This document shows, one piece after another, positions 16,627 through 24,700 of a stretch of DNA of 34,031 nucleotides. Below the pieces are notes generated by a model. The model worked only from the letters and a program-made list of their open reading frames with translations. It ran no database searches and was not told the DNA's origin. This stretch comes from Sphingobium sp. AP50 (GTDB lineage: Bacteria; Pseudomonadota; Alphaproteobacteria; Sphingomonadales; Sphingomonadaceae): contig NZ_FNYZ01000034.1 in NCBI RefSeq assembly GCF_900109095.1, positions 1 to 34,031 of the forward strand, read 5' to 3'. Numbering within the stretch: the stretch's first letter is position 1; every line of letters starts with the position of its first letter. The position numbers and the translations under genes are program-made.

Positions 16627-16655
16627 AGGGAAGGCTTGAATTTCGTCAATCGCCT

Positions 16656-16871
16656 TCAGATCGGCGGCCGATAGGCGTCATATGGGTTTCCTTCAGCGAG
16701 GTGGCCGAAAGGGGTCATGAGATAGGCCCCCTCCTCCCGTCCGACTGCGCAAATGACGTAACGGGGTTCCCCCGATGTTGCATCCTGGCATTCCATCAGG
16801 GCAAGATTGCCATCTTCCGCCGCCCGAAGCAGCGTCTTGAAGTTGGCGCTGAGATAGTCTGGTATCGCCAT
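16656..16871 (-). CDS. DUF6117-type small protein
   Basis: This 71-residue protein has the features MAIPDYLSANFKTLLRAAED, then NLALMECQDATSGEPRYVIC and MTPFGHLAEGNPYDAY. This matches, as I recall it, the small DUF6117 family found on sphingomonad plasmids; its function is unknown. It starts 11 bases after the upstream DUF2493 gene ends and has AGAGGGG upstream, so the two are co-transcribed. A terminator follows. Confidence 0.75.
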   Translation of the reverse strand: MAIPDYLSANFKTLLRAAEDGNLALMECQDATSGEPRYVICAVGREEGAYLMTPFGHLAEGNPYDAYRPPI

Positions 16872-16882
16872 ACTATCCCCTC

Positions 16883-17893
16883 TTAATAGCCACGGCGCGA
16901 AGCGCGCGACGGGATCTTCACGGCATCAGCGGCTTGGTCCGCCTTGCGCAAGGCATGGATCGGCACATTAGCGTGGCGCAGCAGCTGATAGAGATTGGCC
17001 TGCACGCCTGATCCTTCACAGAGCACTGCCTCGACTGGTTTCAAATCGAGGATTTTGCGATTGCGGGTGAAGGCGGTTTTCCGCCCCGTTCCATATAGAC
17101 CGTAACGCACGACCGGCACTTCAACGCCACTGCGCGCAGCCCAGGCGGCGGCGATCTGATCCACACCGCGGCGTTGCCCGGTGGTGACCAAGGTCATGTG
17201 GGAGACCCGCGCATGGATGGCGTCAAGCCGTGCCCATATTGCCTGCCAGTCATGCCAGTCGGCCGGCCCAGTAACGACCACCACCGGCCCTTGCGGCAGG
17301 TGACGTTCGCGCTGTTCGAGCTGCCGCGCACGCAGGAAATCGATCGCCGCGATCTGGCTAGCGCTCGATGCAGAAGAGGCCCGCGTGCCTCTCGCCGGCG
17401 ACCACGGCCAGCCCGACTGCGCTCGGTACATTTCGGCGGCATAGTCGCGCATACATTCGATCGCCTGCCGCTGCTCGGCGATCGACTGGCACTGAAGCTG
17501 CTTTTCTTCAACCGAGCGGGCATAGATCTCGCTCCCCTCCGGGTCTCGCGCAAGTTCACCCAGCTCCTTGGCGAAACCGTCCTCGCGCTTTTCCAGCTTC
17601 CCTGCGAGAAAATGGAAGCTGTTGACGAAGCCCCAGGCGATATCAGGCGCAAGGGGTTCCAGACGGGTGCCGGTAAAGAGGTCAAAGATCGCTGCGATGA
17701 TGCCGCCACACTCGGCTTGCGCCGCGATCGGCTCAGGCATCTCATGTTCGGCTGGCGCATCTCCAGGCTCAGCAATGGAGAGCGGCATTGGGTCGCCAAA
17801 AGCCGCCTGATATTCCGGCGTCGCGACCATCTGTGCGTAAAGGGTAGGCAAGTCAGCAAAGCGATCAATGCTGTGGCGCAGGGCATTAGCCAT
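16883..17893 (-). CDS. DUF2493 (SLOG-like) protein, paralogue 2
   Basis: This 336-residue paralogue of 15264-16247 has the same plan. The N-terminal helical half contains ECMRDYAAEMYRAQSGWPWS. The C-terminal DUF2493 domain opens with GPVVVVTGPADWHDWQAIW, continues with GVDQIAAAWAARSGVEVPVV and ends with VEAVLCEGSGVQANLYQLLR. The glycine-rich loop differs from paralogue 1 (TGPADW against SGGSQW), so ligand preference could differ. The frame is open upstream, but ATG 17893 begins the conserved region and lies just after the terminator at 17921-17959. It forms an operon with the DUF6117 gene. Substrate and role are unknown. Confidence 0.8.
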   Translation of the reverse strand: MANALRHSIDRFADLPTLYAQMVATPEYQAAFGDPMPLSIAEPGDAPAEHEMPEPIAAQAECGGIIAAIFDLFTGTRLEPLAPDIAWGFVNSFHFLAGKLEKREDGFAKELGELARDPEGSEIYARSVEEKQLQCQSIAEQRQAIECMRDYAAEMYRAQSGWPWSPARGTRASSASSASQIAAIDFLRARQLEQRERHLPQGPVVVVTGPADWHDWQAIWARLDAIHARVSHMTLVTTGQRRGVDQIAAAWAARSGVEVPVVRYGLYGTGRKTAFTRNRKILDLKPVEAVLCEGSGVQANLYQLLRHANVPIHALRKADQAADAVKIPSRASRRGY

Positions 17894-17920
17894 GATGCGC
17901 GTCCTTTCCAAAATCGGCAG

Positions 17921-17959
17921 ACAAAAAGAAAGGCCGGGGAAGCCATTGCTCCCCCGGCC
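17921..17959 (-). terminator. Rho-independent terminator after the DUF736 gene
   Basis: GGCCGGGG (17932-17939) pairs with CCCCGGCC (17952-17959), and an A-rich run (ACAAAAAGAAA, 17921-17931) gives T's leftward. It separates the DUF736 gene from the DUF2493-DUF6117 unit. Confidence 0.82.
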
Positions 17960-17976
17960 CATGACGCACAAAGACC

Positions 17977-18435
17977 TCAGTGAGGCACTTCGTCGTCGAA
18001 GTCGCTGCCGCCCATGTAGCTGCCGTCCATGCCAGCGGTGCTCGCGCCGAACCCGCCCATGACCTCGCCGCCCATCGCCGGACGCTCCGAGCGCTGTCCG
18101 CCGCCAAAGCCACTCAGGGCATCGCGGCGACGCCATGCGACCCGGTAGCCTTCGGCATCGGTCCCGAAGAGAGCGATAGGCAGCGGCTCGGCCAGGCTCG
18201 GATCGTCGAGCGATCCCTGAAGGAAGCTCTCTCCGGTCTTGTTAGCGGTCGCCTCCCATAGCGCACCGATCTGAACCCAGCGCTGCCCGACATTGAGCGC
18301 CACGATCTCGAAGACGGGCGCGCGCTCATTGGTGCTTTCGACAGGCCGAAGCCCAAGCCGTGGCAAGTCGATCGAACGGGTCGCGATATGACCGATAAGA
18401 CGACCGTTCACGGGCTTGATTTCACCGATATTCAT
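17977..18435 (-). CDS. DUF736 family protein
   Basis: This 152-residue protein opens MNIGEIKPVNGRLIGHIATR, the usual start of DUF736, with the conserved APVFEIVALNVGQRWVQIGALWE and an RRRDALSG segment. The tail is glycine/methionine-rich (MGGEVMGGFG), as is often seen. DUF736 proteins are widespread on alphaproteobacterial plasmids and their role is unknown. The ATG at 18435 has AAGGAG upstream. The frame is open upstream without similarity, so the longer form is rejected. A terminator follows at 17921-17959. Confidence 0.82.
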   Translation of the reverse strand: MNIGEIKPVNGRLIGHIATRSIDLPRLGLRPVESTNERAPVFEIVALNVGQRWVQIGALWEATANKTGESFLQGSLDDPSLAEPLPIALFGTDAEGYRVAWRRRDALSGFGGGQRSERPAMGGEVMGGFGASTAGMDGSYMGGSDFDDEVPH

Positions 18436-18718
18436 AACCTCAACTCCTTGGAAATGCCGCTCTCGACCATTCGAATGCGACACTCTCCAAGATCCTTCTC
18501 CACTCTCAAACGCAGCGGCTCCGTCCTGCACTACCGTGGTTCCCGAAGGAGCCTCCTGTCCCCCAAACCCATATTTTGTAATCGATCCGATGAAACAGAT
18601 AGATGCAGTGGATGTCTCGCCACTGGCAGCGGCCAGCGGAAAATTGCAGCCGATCTGGCGGCAATTGTCCGTGCACGGTCCCCACGTGCCAGTTACCCTC
18701 CAATATGGAGGCTTCAAT

Positions 18719-18946
18719 ATGGATCATTCCCCCAAACGCGAATTACCTGACGAGCTTGCAGAGGTTCGAGATACCCTGGTCAGATGCCTGGAAGTCCTCG
18801 ACCGGTATGACGAGCATGACGCCGCCTTGCATGTTTGCGCAGGGTATGAACGCCTAATCGGCGCGCCTTCTACGATGGAGCAATGGTACATAATGACCGG
18901 CCGTGGCCCCGATGGAGAAGATATTGAAGACGGCAATACGCACTGA
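18719..18946 (+). CDS. Small acidic protein of unknown function
   Basis: This 75-residue protein (MDHSPKRELPDELAEVRDTL, then LEVLDRYDEHDAALHVCAG, ending EDIEDGNTH) is acidic and mostly helical, and I do not recognise it. The Shine-Dalgarno TGGAGG about eight bases before ATG 18719 decides the start; upstream in-frame codons have no such site. It diverges from the DUF736 gene across about 280 bases that hold no other gene I can support and should contain both promoters. Confidence 0.6.
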   Translation: MDHSPKRELPDELAEVRDTLVRCLEVLDRYDEHDAALHVCAGYERLIGAPSTMEQWYIMTGRGPDGEDIEDGNTH

Positions 18947-19073
18947 CCCGCTGGCTAACCTTCCCCGTTTCACTATCCCCAAAGGTTAGGCACCAAGCCG
19001 CCATAAAAAACGGGCTTCAAACCCAAGAGGTCAGCTACTAAGGCTGGCGCCTCTCACTCAACAAGGATGCGAC

Positions 19074-19350
19074 ATGAACAATAGCGACCTGGCTGAAGCG
19101 CTTGCCGGCGAACATGGCCTGACCAAGGCGGATGCCCGCAAGTTTGTCGATACGATCTTCGCGCAGATTACCGGAGCCGCTGCCAAGGGTGACGAAGTCT
19201 CGCTGAATGATTTTTGGCAAGTTCAAGGTCAAGGAAAGTCCGGCTCGTGAAGGCCGAAATCCCTCGACCGGCGCGACCATTCAGATCGCCGCTTCGAAGA
19301 AGCTCGCTTTCACGCCTGCCAAGGCGGTGAAGGATCAGCTCAACGGCTGA
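19074..19350 (+). pseudogene. HU-like DNA-binding protein with a one-base frameshift
   Basis: The first frame gives MNNSDLAEALAGEHGLTKAD, then RKFVDTIFAQITGAAAKGDE and VSLNDF. The other frame continues GKFKVKESPAREGRNPSTGA and then IQIAASKKLAFTPAKAVKD. Joined, they form a full ~91-residue HU with the DNA-wrapping arm motif GRNPSTG. The join falls at five T's (19211-19215), where four would restore the frame, so this is either a recent mutation or a homopolymer sequencing error. AAGGA precedes the ATG. HU-like proteins compact DNA and often act as host-factor mimics on plasmids. If read as written, the product is truncated before the arm. Confidence 0.85.
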
Positions 19351-19358
19351 AATTCAGG

Positions 19359-19384
19359 GAGGCGTCCCGGACGCGGGACGCCTC
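19359..19384. terminator. Strong hairpin between convergent genes
   Basis: GAGGCGTCCCG (19359-19369) and CGGGACGCCTC (19374-19384) form a perfect 11-bp stem with a GACG loop, nine bases after the HU stop and before the leftward gene ending at 19411. There is no strong T-run, so termination is likely but not certain. Confidence 0.6.
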
Positions 19385-19410
19385 TACCTGCGAAGCATAG
19401 TCCCGAGCGG

Positions 19411-19731
19411 CTAGCCCCTCATATTCATGGGGAATGGGATGGATGCATTTGCTGCACCAATGAGGTGTCTCAGTTTTGCAAAGGCCGACTCTTCGCCGCC
19501 GCGAACACCCAGATTATAGCCGCGGGCGTAGAGCCTGAATGCGATCGCAGCCATGTCCGGCGAAGCATCGCCTGGGATGAGTTCGAGGAAATTCTCCTCG
19601 TCGTCGCGCAGTTCCAGCATACCGGAATGGGCGTCGAGGCGTGTCAACGCGACGCGCGCTGGCGAGTTGAGTTCAGCCAGACGCGCGTTGAAGCGACGCA
19701 CATACGCCGCATCCGGGATCGGACTATGCAT
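19411..19731 (-). CDS. Small protein of unknown function, end of the leftward cluster
   Basis: This 106-residue protein (MHSPIPDAAYVRRFNARLAE, a middle MLELRDDEENFLELIPGDAS, end AKLRHLIGAANASIP) is unrecognised. Composition suggests a soluble alpha/beta fold. Its ATG at 19731 lies inside the end of the previous gene (overlap 19724-19731), with GGAG eight bases upstream, so it is translationally coupled to the zinc-binding protein. The longer open frame upstream is only the shadow of that gene. It is the last gene of the cluster that starts at 29142. Confidence 0.65.
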   Translation of the reverse strand: MHSPIPDAAYVRRFNARLAELNSPARVALTRLDAHSGMLELRDDEENFLELIPGDASPDMAAIAFRLYARGYNLGVRGGEESAFAKLRHLIGAANASIPFPMNMRG

Positions 19732-20353
19732 GGTCAACTCCAATCCCAGGAAGGAAATCCCCCCCGGTTGCGGAGGACTCCCGCGCCACAGCTTCGATCC
19801 AGGCGGCCCGGGCATCTTCAACTGTATGGGTGAGTGCATGATCGACGCAGAACATGTGAAACGCGCTGTCGAGGGCAAGTTCCGGCGAGGACAGCGCATC
19901 GACCAATGCGGCGGCGAAGCGGTCGAAAGGTGTGAGATCATCCGCCGGAACCCATCTGGCAAGATCATCGCTTTCCGCGTTGCAGAGGTCGCAGAAGGTG
20001 CAGTCATAGACACCTGAAATCGCCCACGCCTGTCGATGGGCGTCCCATCTCGCGCTGGCGTCGCGCGCGAGCATGTCGCAACCGCAGTCTCGGCAGACAG
20101 GTTTCAGGGCGCCGGCAGGCGAAGTCGGGTCGGGCTCGTCAGGAAAGCCGGGAACGAAACTGAAGCTGTAGGAAAGCTTTGGGATCCGCAGGTCGAAATA
20201 GGTTGAGCCTTCAGCGGCGAGATAGGCCGCGGTCCAGACTTCAGCCCCCTCCTCGATTTCGAATGAAATAATCTCGGAGGCGAACTGGTCGCCCCCGCTG
20301 AAAAAGTCGACATCGATGCGATAGACACGCGTCGTCGTGGTCAGGTGAGCCAT
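19724..20353 (-). CDS. Putative zinc-binding protein of unknown function
   Basis: This 209-residue protein has two cysteine clusters, CRDCGC (C87, C90, C92) and CTFCDLC (C118, C121, C124), separated by ARWDAHRQAWAISGVYD. This spacing suggests one zinc-ribbon-like unit. The N-terminus (TTTTRVYRIDVDFFSGGDQF) looks like beta strands. I do not recognise a named family. ATG 20353 has AAGGAG upstream. It sits 41 bases after the DUF932 gene and overlaps the next gene by eight bases, so it is probably part of the same transcript and may assist that module. Confidence 0.65.
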   Translation of the reverse strand: MAHLTTTTRVYRIDVDFFSGGDQFASEIISFEIEEGAEVWTAAYLAAEGSTYFDLRIPKLSYSFSFVPGFPDEPDPTSPAGALKPVCRDCGCDMLARDASARWDAHRQAWAISGVYDCTFCDLCNAESDDLARWVPADDLTPFDRFAAALVDALSSPELALDSAFHMFCVDHALTHTVEDARAAWIEAVARESSATGGDFLPGIGVDHA

Positions 20354-20394
20354 AACAAATCTCCTTGAATTTTAGATGGGTGGTGCCGGGTCGA

Positions 20395-21585
20395 TCAACG
20401 AGCGCGTTCGAGAAGCTTGCGGGCCTTGCCTTCAAGCTCCAGGCGACCATCCTGATGCGGGCGGCTGCGCGCGAGTGCGGTGATGCCCTGCACGAAGTCG
20501 TAAACCGAAGCCGGCGGATGCCCCTCTTCAGCCAGGACGGTCGCAATGATCTTTGCGGTCTCGGCCTTGGAAAAACCTTCCTTGCGGAGGAAGCTCTCCC
20601 GGTCTTCGTCCCTGCGCGCGACGACGGCGGATCTTGCCGCGGTGATGCCATCGATAAAGGATCGGGGGGAACTGTCGGCAAAATGGGCTAGCGCCGGCGC
20701 CGCCTCGTGGGCGAAGCGGTTCGCCGCGAATTTCGAGTGCCGGATGTTGATCTCCTGGAAATTCTCGACTCCCCAGAGATTGCGATTCTGACACACAGCG
20801 CGAAGATAGAATGTCGCTATTCCCAATGACTTGGAGCCGACTTCTGAGTTCCAGCAATAAAATCCACGAAAATAGAGGTCGGGATCGCCATTGGGCAGTC
20901 GGCCCGCCTCAATCGGATGGAGGTCGTCGACGAGAAACAGGAACACGTCCCGGTCGGAGGCATAGAGGGTTGTCGTTTCGCTGCTCACATCGACATGCGG
21001 ATTGTAGGTCATGGATCCCCAATCGAGAACGCCGGGCACCTTCCAGCGTGTGTCGCCGGTGCCGTTACCCGCGATCTTCATGACCGCGCCGACCAGTTCA
21101 TGATCCCAGATGCGGCCATAATCGGGGCCGGTGACGGCGCGCAGCTCAGTGCGGCCATCGCTTGTCTGTAGCATCTTCACATGCTCGCCCGGATGCCGGA
21201 TCAAGCCGTGCTGAAGGTTGATGCCGGCAAGGGCTGCGGGAAGCTGGCGCAAATAGGAAGCCGGCGCGCCGACCAGACTGCAGAGTTGGCCGAAGGACCA
21301 GTTGGTCGGCGCGACCGGCTCGTGATCTTCCGACAAAATGAGCGAAAGGCGCTCAGGCTCGTCGCTGCGGGCTTCGACACGAACCGTCCGGCTCTCGACG
21401 ATACGGGTCGTGGCGCGCTCCGCTCGTGTCCGTACACTGTCGTAGAGATCACCTAGAGAGAGATAGCGCTCGTCCTGGGGGCGGTTGAACCATTCCGACG
21501 ACACACGTGAGATGTTCTGTCCGCGTGAAACATCGACGCGATAGGGGCGCGTGACAGCGCTCTGAGATGCAGTGATTGCAGTCAT
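20395..21585 (-). CDS. DUF932 (phage/plasmid-like) protein
   Basis: This 396-residue protein has DUF932 features: FGQLCSLVGAPASYLRQLPA, RTELRAVTGPDYGRIWDHEL, and YASDRDVFLFLVDDLHPIEA. It also has a glycine-poor core with the conserved FRGFYCWNSEVGSKSLGIAT. The family is common on plasmids and phages and often lies beside helicase or ParB-like genes; its activity is not established. ATG 21585 has GGAGG upstream, and the longer frame lacks family similarity. It follows the SBNO gene by about 120 bases that contain two short hairpins (21666-21682 and a GGCC-rich stretch after it). Confidence 0.82.
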   Translation of the reverse strand: MTAITASQSAVTRPYRVDVSRGQNISRVSSEWFNRPQDERYLSLGDLYDSVRTRAERATTRIVESRTVRVEARSDEPERLSLILSEDHEPVAPTNWSFGQLCSLVGAPASYLRQLPAALAGINLQHGLIRHPGEHVKMLQTSDGRTELRAVTGPDYGRIWDHELVGAVMKIAGNGTGDTRWKVPGVLDWGSMTYNPHVDVSSETTTLYASDRDVFLFLVDDLHPIEAGRLPNGDPDLYFRGFYCWNSEVGSKSLGIATFYLRAVCQNRNLWGVENFQEINIRHSKFAANRFAHEAAPALAHFADSSPRSFIDGITAARSAVVARRDEDRESFLRKEGFSKAETAKIIATVLAEEGHPPASVYDFVQGITALARSRPHQDGRLELEGKARKLLERAR

Positions 21586-21665
21586 GGGAACCTCCAGAAT
21601 TGGATGGACTGACGATCCGGTGGGCCATTCCCCAACCTTCGCCATCCCATCCTCTCCCCCTCCCT

Positions 21666-21682
21666 CCTGCCGTCACGGCAGG
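21666..21682. repeat. Short GC hairpin between DUF932 and SBNO genes
   Basis: CCTGCCG and CGGCAGG flank TCA. No T-run follows in the leftward direction, so it may be a pause or RNA-processing site within the transcript. Confidence 0.45.
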
Positions 21683-21702
21683 CCCGGCCACCTCCGGCCG
21701 GT

Positions 21703-24700
21703 TCAGGCAGCCTTGTCCGAAAGGGCAACGAGCTTGCCCCATTCGGCGCCTGTCCGGCTGATCTGCTCGACTATGGTCATGGCTCGATCAGCCGGAATGA
21801 ACAGCCTGGTCTTGTAAGCGATAATCTCGGTGAAGCAGCCAATCGATTTTAGCCATTCGCGCCGCAGTGCCGGGTAATCCCTGATTTCCAGACGCCGGCT
21901 GTCGTTCACGAACGCCCAGATGAGCCTTGCCGCATCCATGCCCGCAATGGCCACACCTTCGCCGTTACGCGCCGCAACGATCATTTCCGATGGCGACAGG
22001 GCGATCTTCATCGAGACGCTGAAGGCCGATGCGACCTTCGCCAGCCCGCTTGGCGAGATGATGCGGCCGAGGATCGAATGTCCAACAGCGTCAGACACGC
22101 GCCAGACCCTGAGATCGTCGTCCGGCAGCTTGTTCCAGACCGGCAACAGCAAACCGGTCGCCATATTGATCGTCTCGACATCGAGCTTCGAACGCGCCTC
22201 TGCGACCTCGGCTTCCCAGAGTGTTTCGAACTCGGCTTTGCCGATAGGCGCCCAATGGCTCTCGACCAGAGCATGATCACGGATACGTTCGCGACCTGTG
22301 GGCCGCACAAGCTCCCACATCGTAATCGGCTCTCCCTCACTGTCCATGATCGGCCAGCTCGTAACCTGGAGCGCAACACGGCCCGACTTGCCGTTACGAA
22401 GCCAGCCTGCGGCCTCTTCGCCATGCTGGCGGGTCAGCTGGGCAAAGCCGGTCGCTTTTCGGCGATAATGCAGCTCCAGACGGCCGAGGCGTGTCTCAGC
22501 GCCCGTGACAGGGTCTCGACGGAGTATCTGTTCATCCAGCAGGATGATGCGCTCGGCCTGGATCGTCTCAACGCCGATATCGAGCCTGCCGGCCTCGCGC
22601 GCTGCATCGATCCGGGCCTGGATCAGCGCCATATACTCCTCGAAGATCGCATTCTGCGTCTCGATACGAAGGGCCAGCAGGCGATTGAGCCAGCGCTGGA
22701 TTGGCGGAAGATCATCGAGCAGTCCGCCCGAATCTTTGTCGAGGAGCTTGAGCCCGGTCATGGCGATGAAGGCGCTGAGCGAGGTGCTCGTCAATTTGCC
22801 GCGGTAGAGCAGATGATACCATTGATTGAGAGCGTCGCGGGCATAGTCGCTCTCAAGATTGTCCGCCGGATCGAAGAGGTTCTGTCCCCCGGTCTGCCGC
22901 TGACCTCGGGTGAGCGCGCCCAGGCTGTCGAGACGGCGCGCGATCGTGCTGATGAACCGCCGCTCGCCGCGGCAATCGGTGGTGACCGGCCTGAAGATGG
23001 GGGCGCTCGCCTGATTTGTGCGGTTGGACCGGCCCAGACCCTGGATCGCGTTCGATGCCCGCCATCCCGGTTCCAGCAGGAAGTGAATGCGGCGCCTGTC
23101 GGATGACTTGCAGTTTCGGTCGGCATGATAGCTGCGCCCGGTCCCACCGGCGTCGGAAAAGACCAGGATCTGCTTCGCCCCGGACATGAAGGCTTCAGCT
23201 TCGACCAGATTGCTCCTTGACCCTCGGCGTTCAACCTTCTGCCGCCCGTTTCCGTCAAAAACCAGACGCCGCGACCGGCCAGTGACTTCGGCGACCGCCT
23301 GCGTGCCGAAGTGCCGGATGATCTCATCGAGTGCAGACCCGATCGGCGGCAGGGCGCAAAGTTCCTCGGTCATTTCGTCGCGAAGCGCGAGCGCCTGCTG
23401 GCAAAAGACAGGATTGCCGTCTGCGTCGATCATCAGTTCGGAGCGCTCGACATCGTCGCTCCCCTTGATCACCTGCATCATGCGAACCGGAAAGGCGGTC
23501 ATGAGATAATCGATCATCGCTTCGCGTGGAGACAGGTCGATGTCGAGCTGCGCGCGCTCATCCGCCGACAGGGTGGCAAGCCTTCGAGCCAGCATGGCTT
23601 CGGCCGTCGTGACGAGCTGAACGACGGCATGGTGCCCCGCCGCCACCTCATTGGTGATCGCCTCGATCAGGCTCGGAACCTTCATTGCGATCAGCAACTG
23701 CGCGAAAAAGCGCTGCTTGGCGCTTTCGAACCGCGAAAGAGCCGATCCCTTGGCCTGGGCATTGAGCGATTTGTCCTCGAACCGATCTACAATATTGGTG
23801 AGGGCAAGGACCTCGTCTAGATTGCGATGAATGACGGCCCAGCCATCGGCATAGGCATTGTAAATCGCAATCTGATCCTGGCTTAGCGGATGCTCGAGCG
23901 GCTCATATTCGACGCCCCGGAAGGTAAGCGCCCGCGCCGTATAGAGGCCGAGCGCCTTCAGATCGCGGGCGACGATTTCCATAGCGGCGATGCCGCCCTT
24001 CTCGATCCCGCCCATGAATTCGGCGCGATCCGCAAAGGAGGTTCCAGGCCCCCAAAGGCCGAGACGGATCGCATAGCAGAGATTGGCGGGATCGGTCGCG
24101 CCGGTCGCCGAAACATAGAGAATACGGGCGCGGGGCCGCAGATTTTGCAGCCGGACCCCCGCCAGCCCCTGTTCCGAGCCTTTCTGCTTGCCAAACTGGC
24201 TCTCGGTGCCGGCGGCATTGGCCATCTCATGGGCCTCATCAAAGCAGATGACCCCTTCGAAATCCGATTCCAGCCAGGCAAGGATCTGGGCAAGGCGTGA
24301 AGCTTCGTCATGCCGCTGGGAGCGCAGGGTCGCGTAGGTCAGGAAAAGGATGCCGCTGCCCATGGAGATCGGTGTGCCGACAGGAAAGGCGTCGAGCGGC
24401 TGGATGTCGAGCGGGGATCCACCAAGTGCCGCCCAGTCTCTTCTGGCATCCTCGATCAGCGCAGCGCTCTTGGAAATCCAGACGGCCTTGCGGTGAGCGC
24501 GGCTCCATTGGTCCATGATGCAGGCTGCCACCTGCTGGCCCTTTCCGACTCCGGTACCGTCGCCGATAAAGTATCCCATGCGATAGGGTTCGCCATTCCC
24601 GTCAGGGGACAATAGCGTGCCTGCTTCATTGGGGGCGTAGAGACCGGGCAGGTCGCGCTCGAAGGCTTGGCCAGCATAAATGAGGGTCTCAAGCTGCGCG

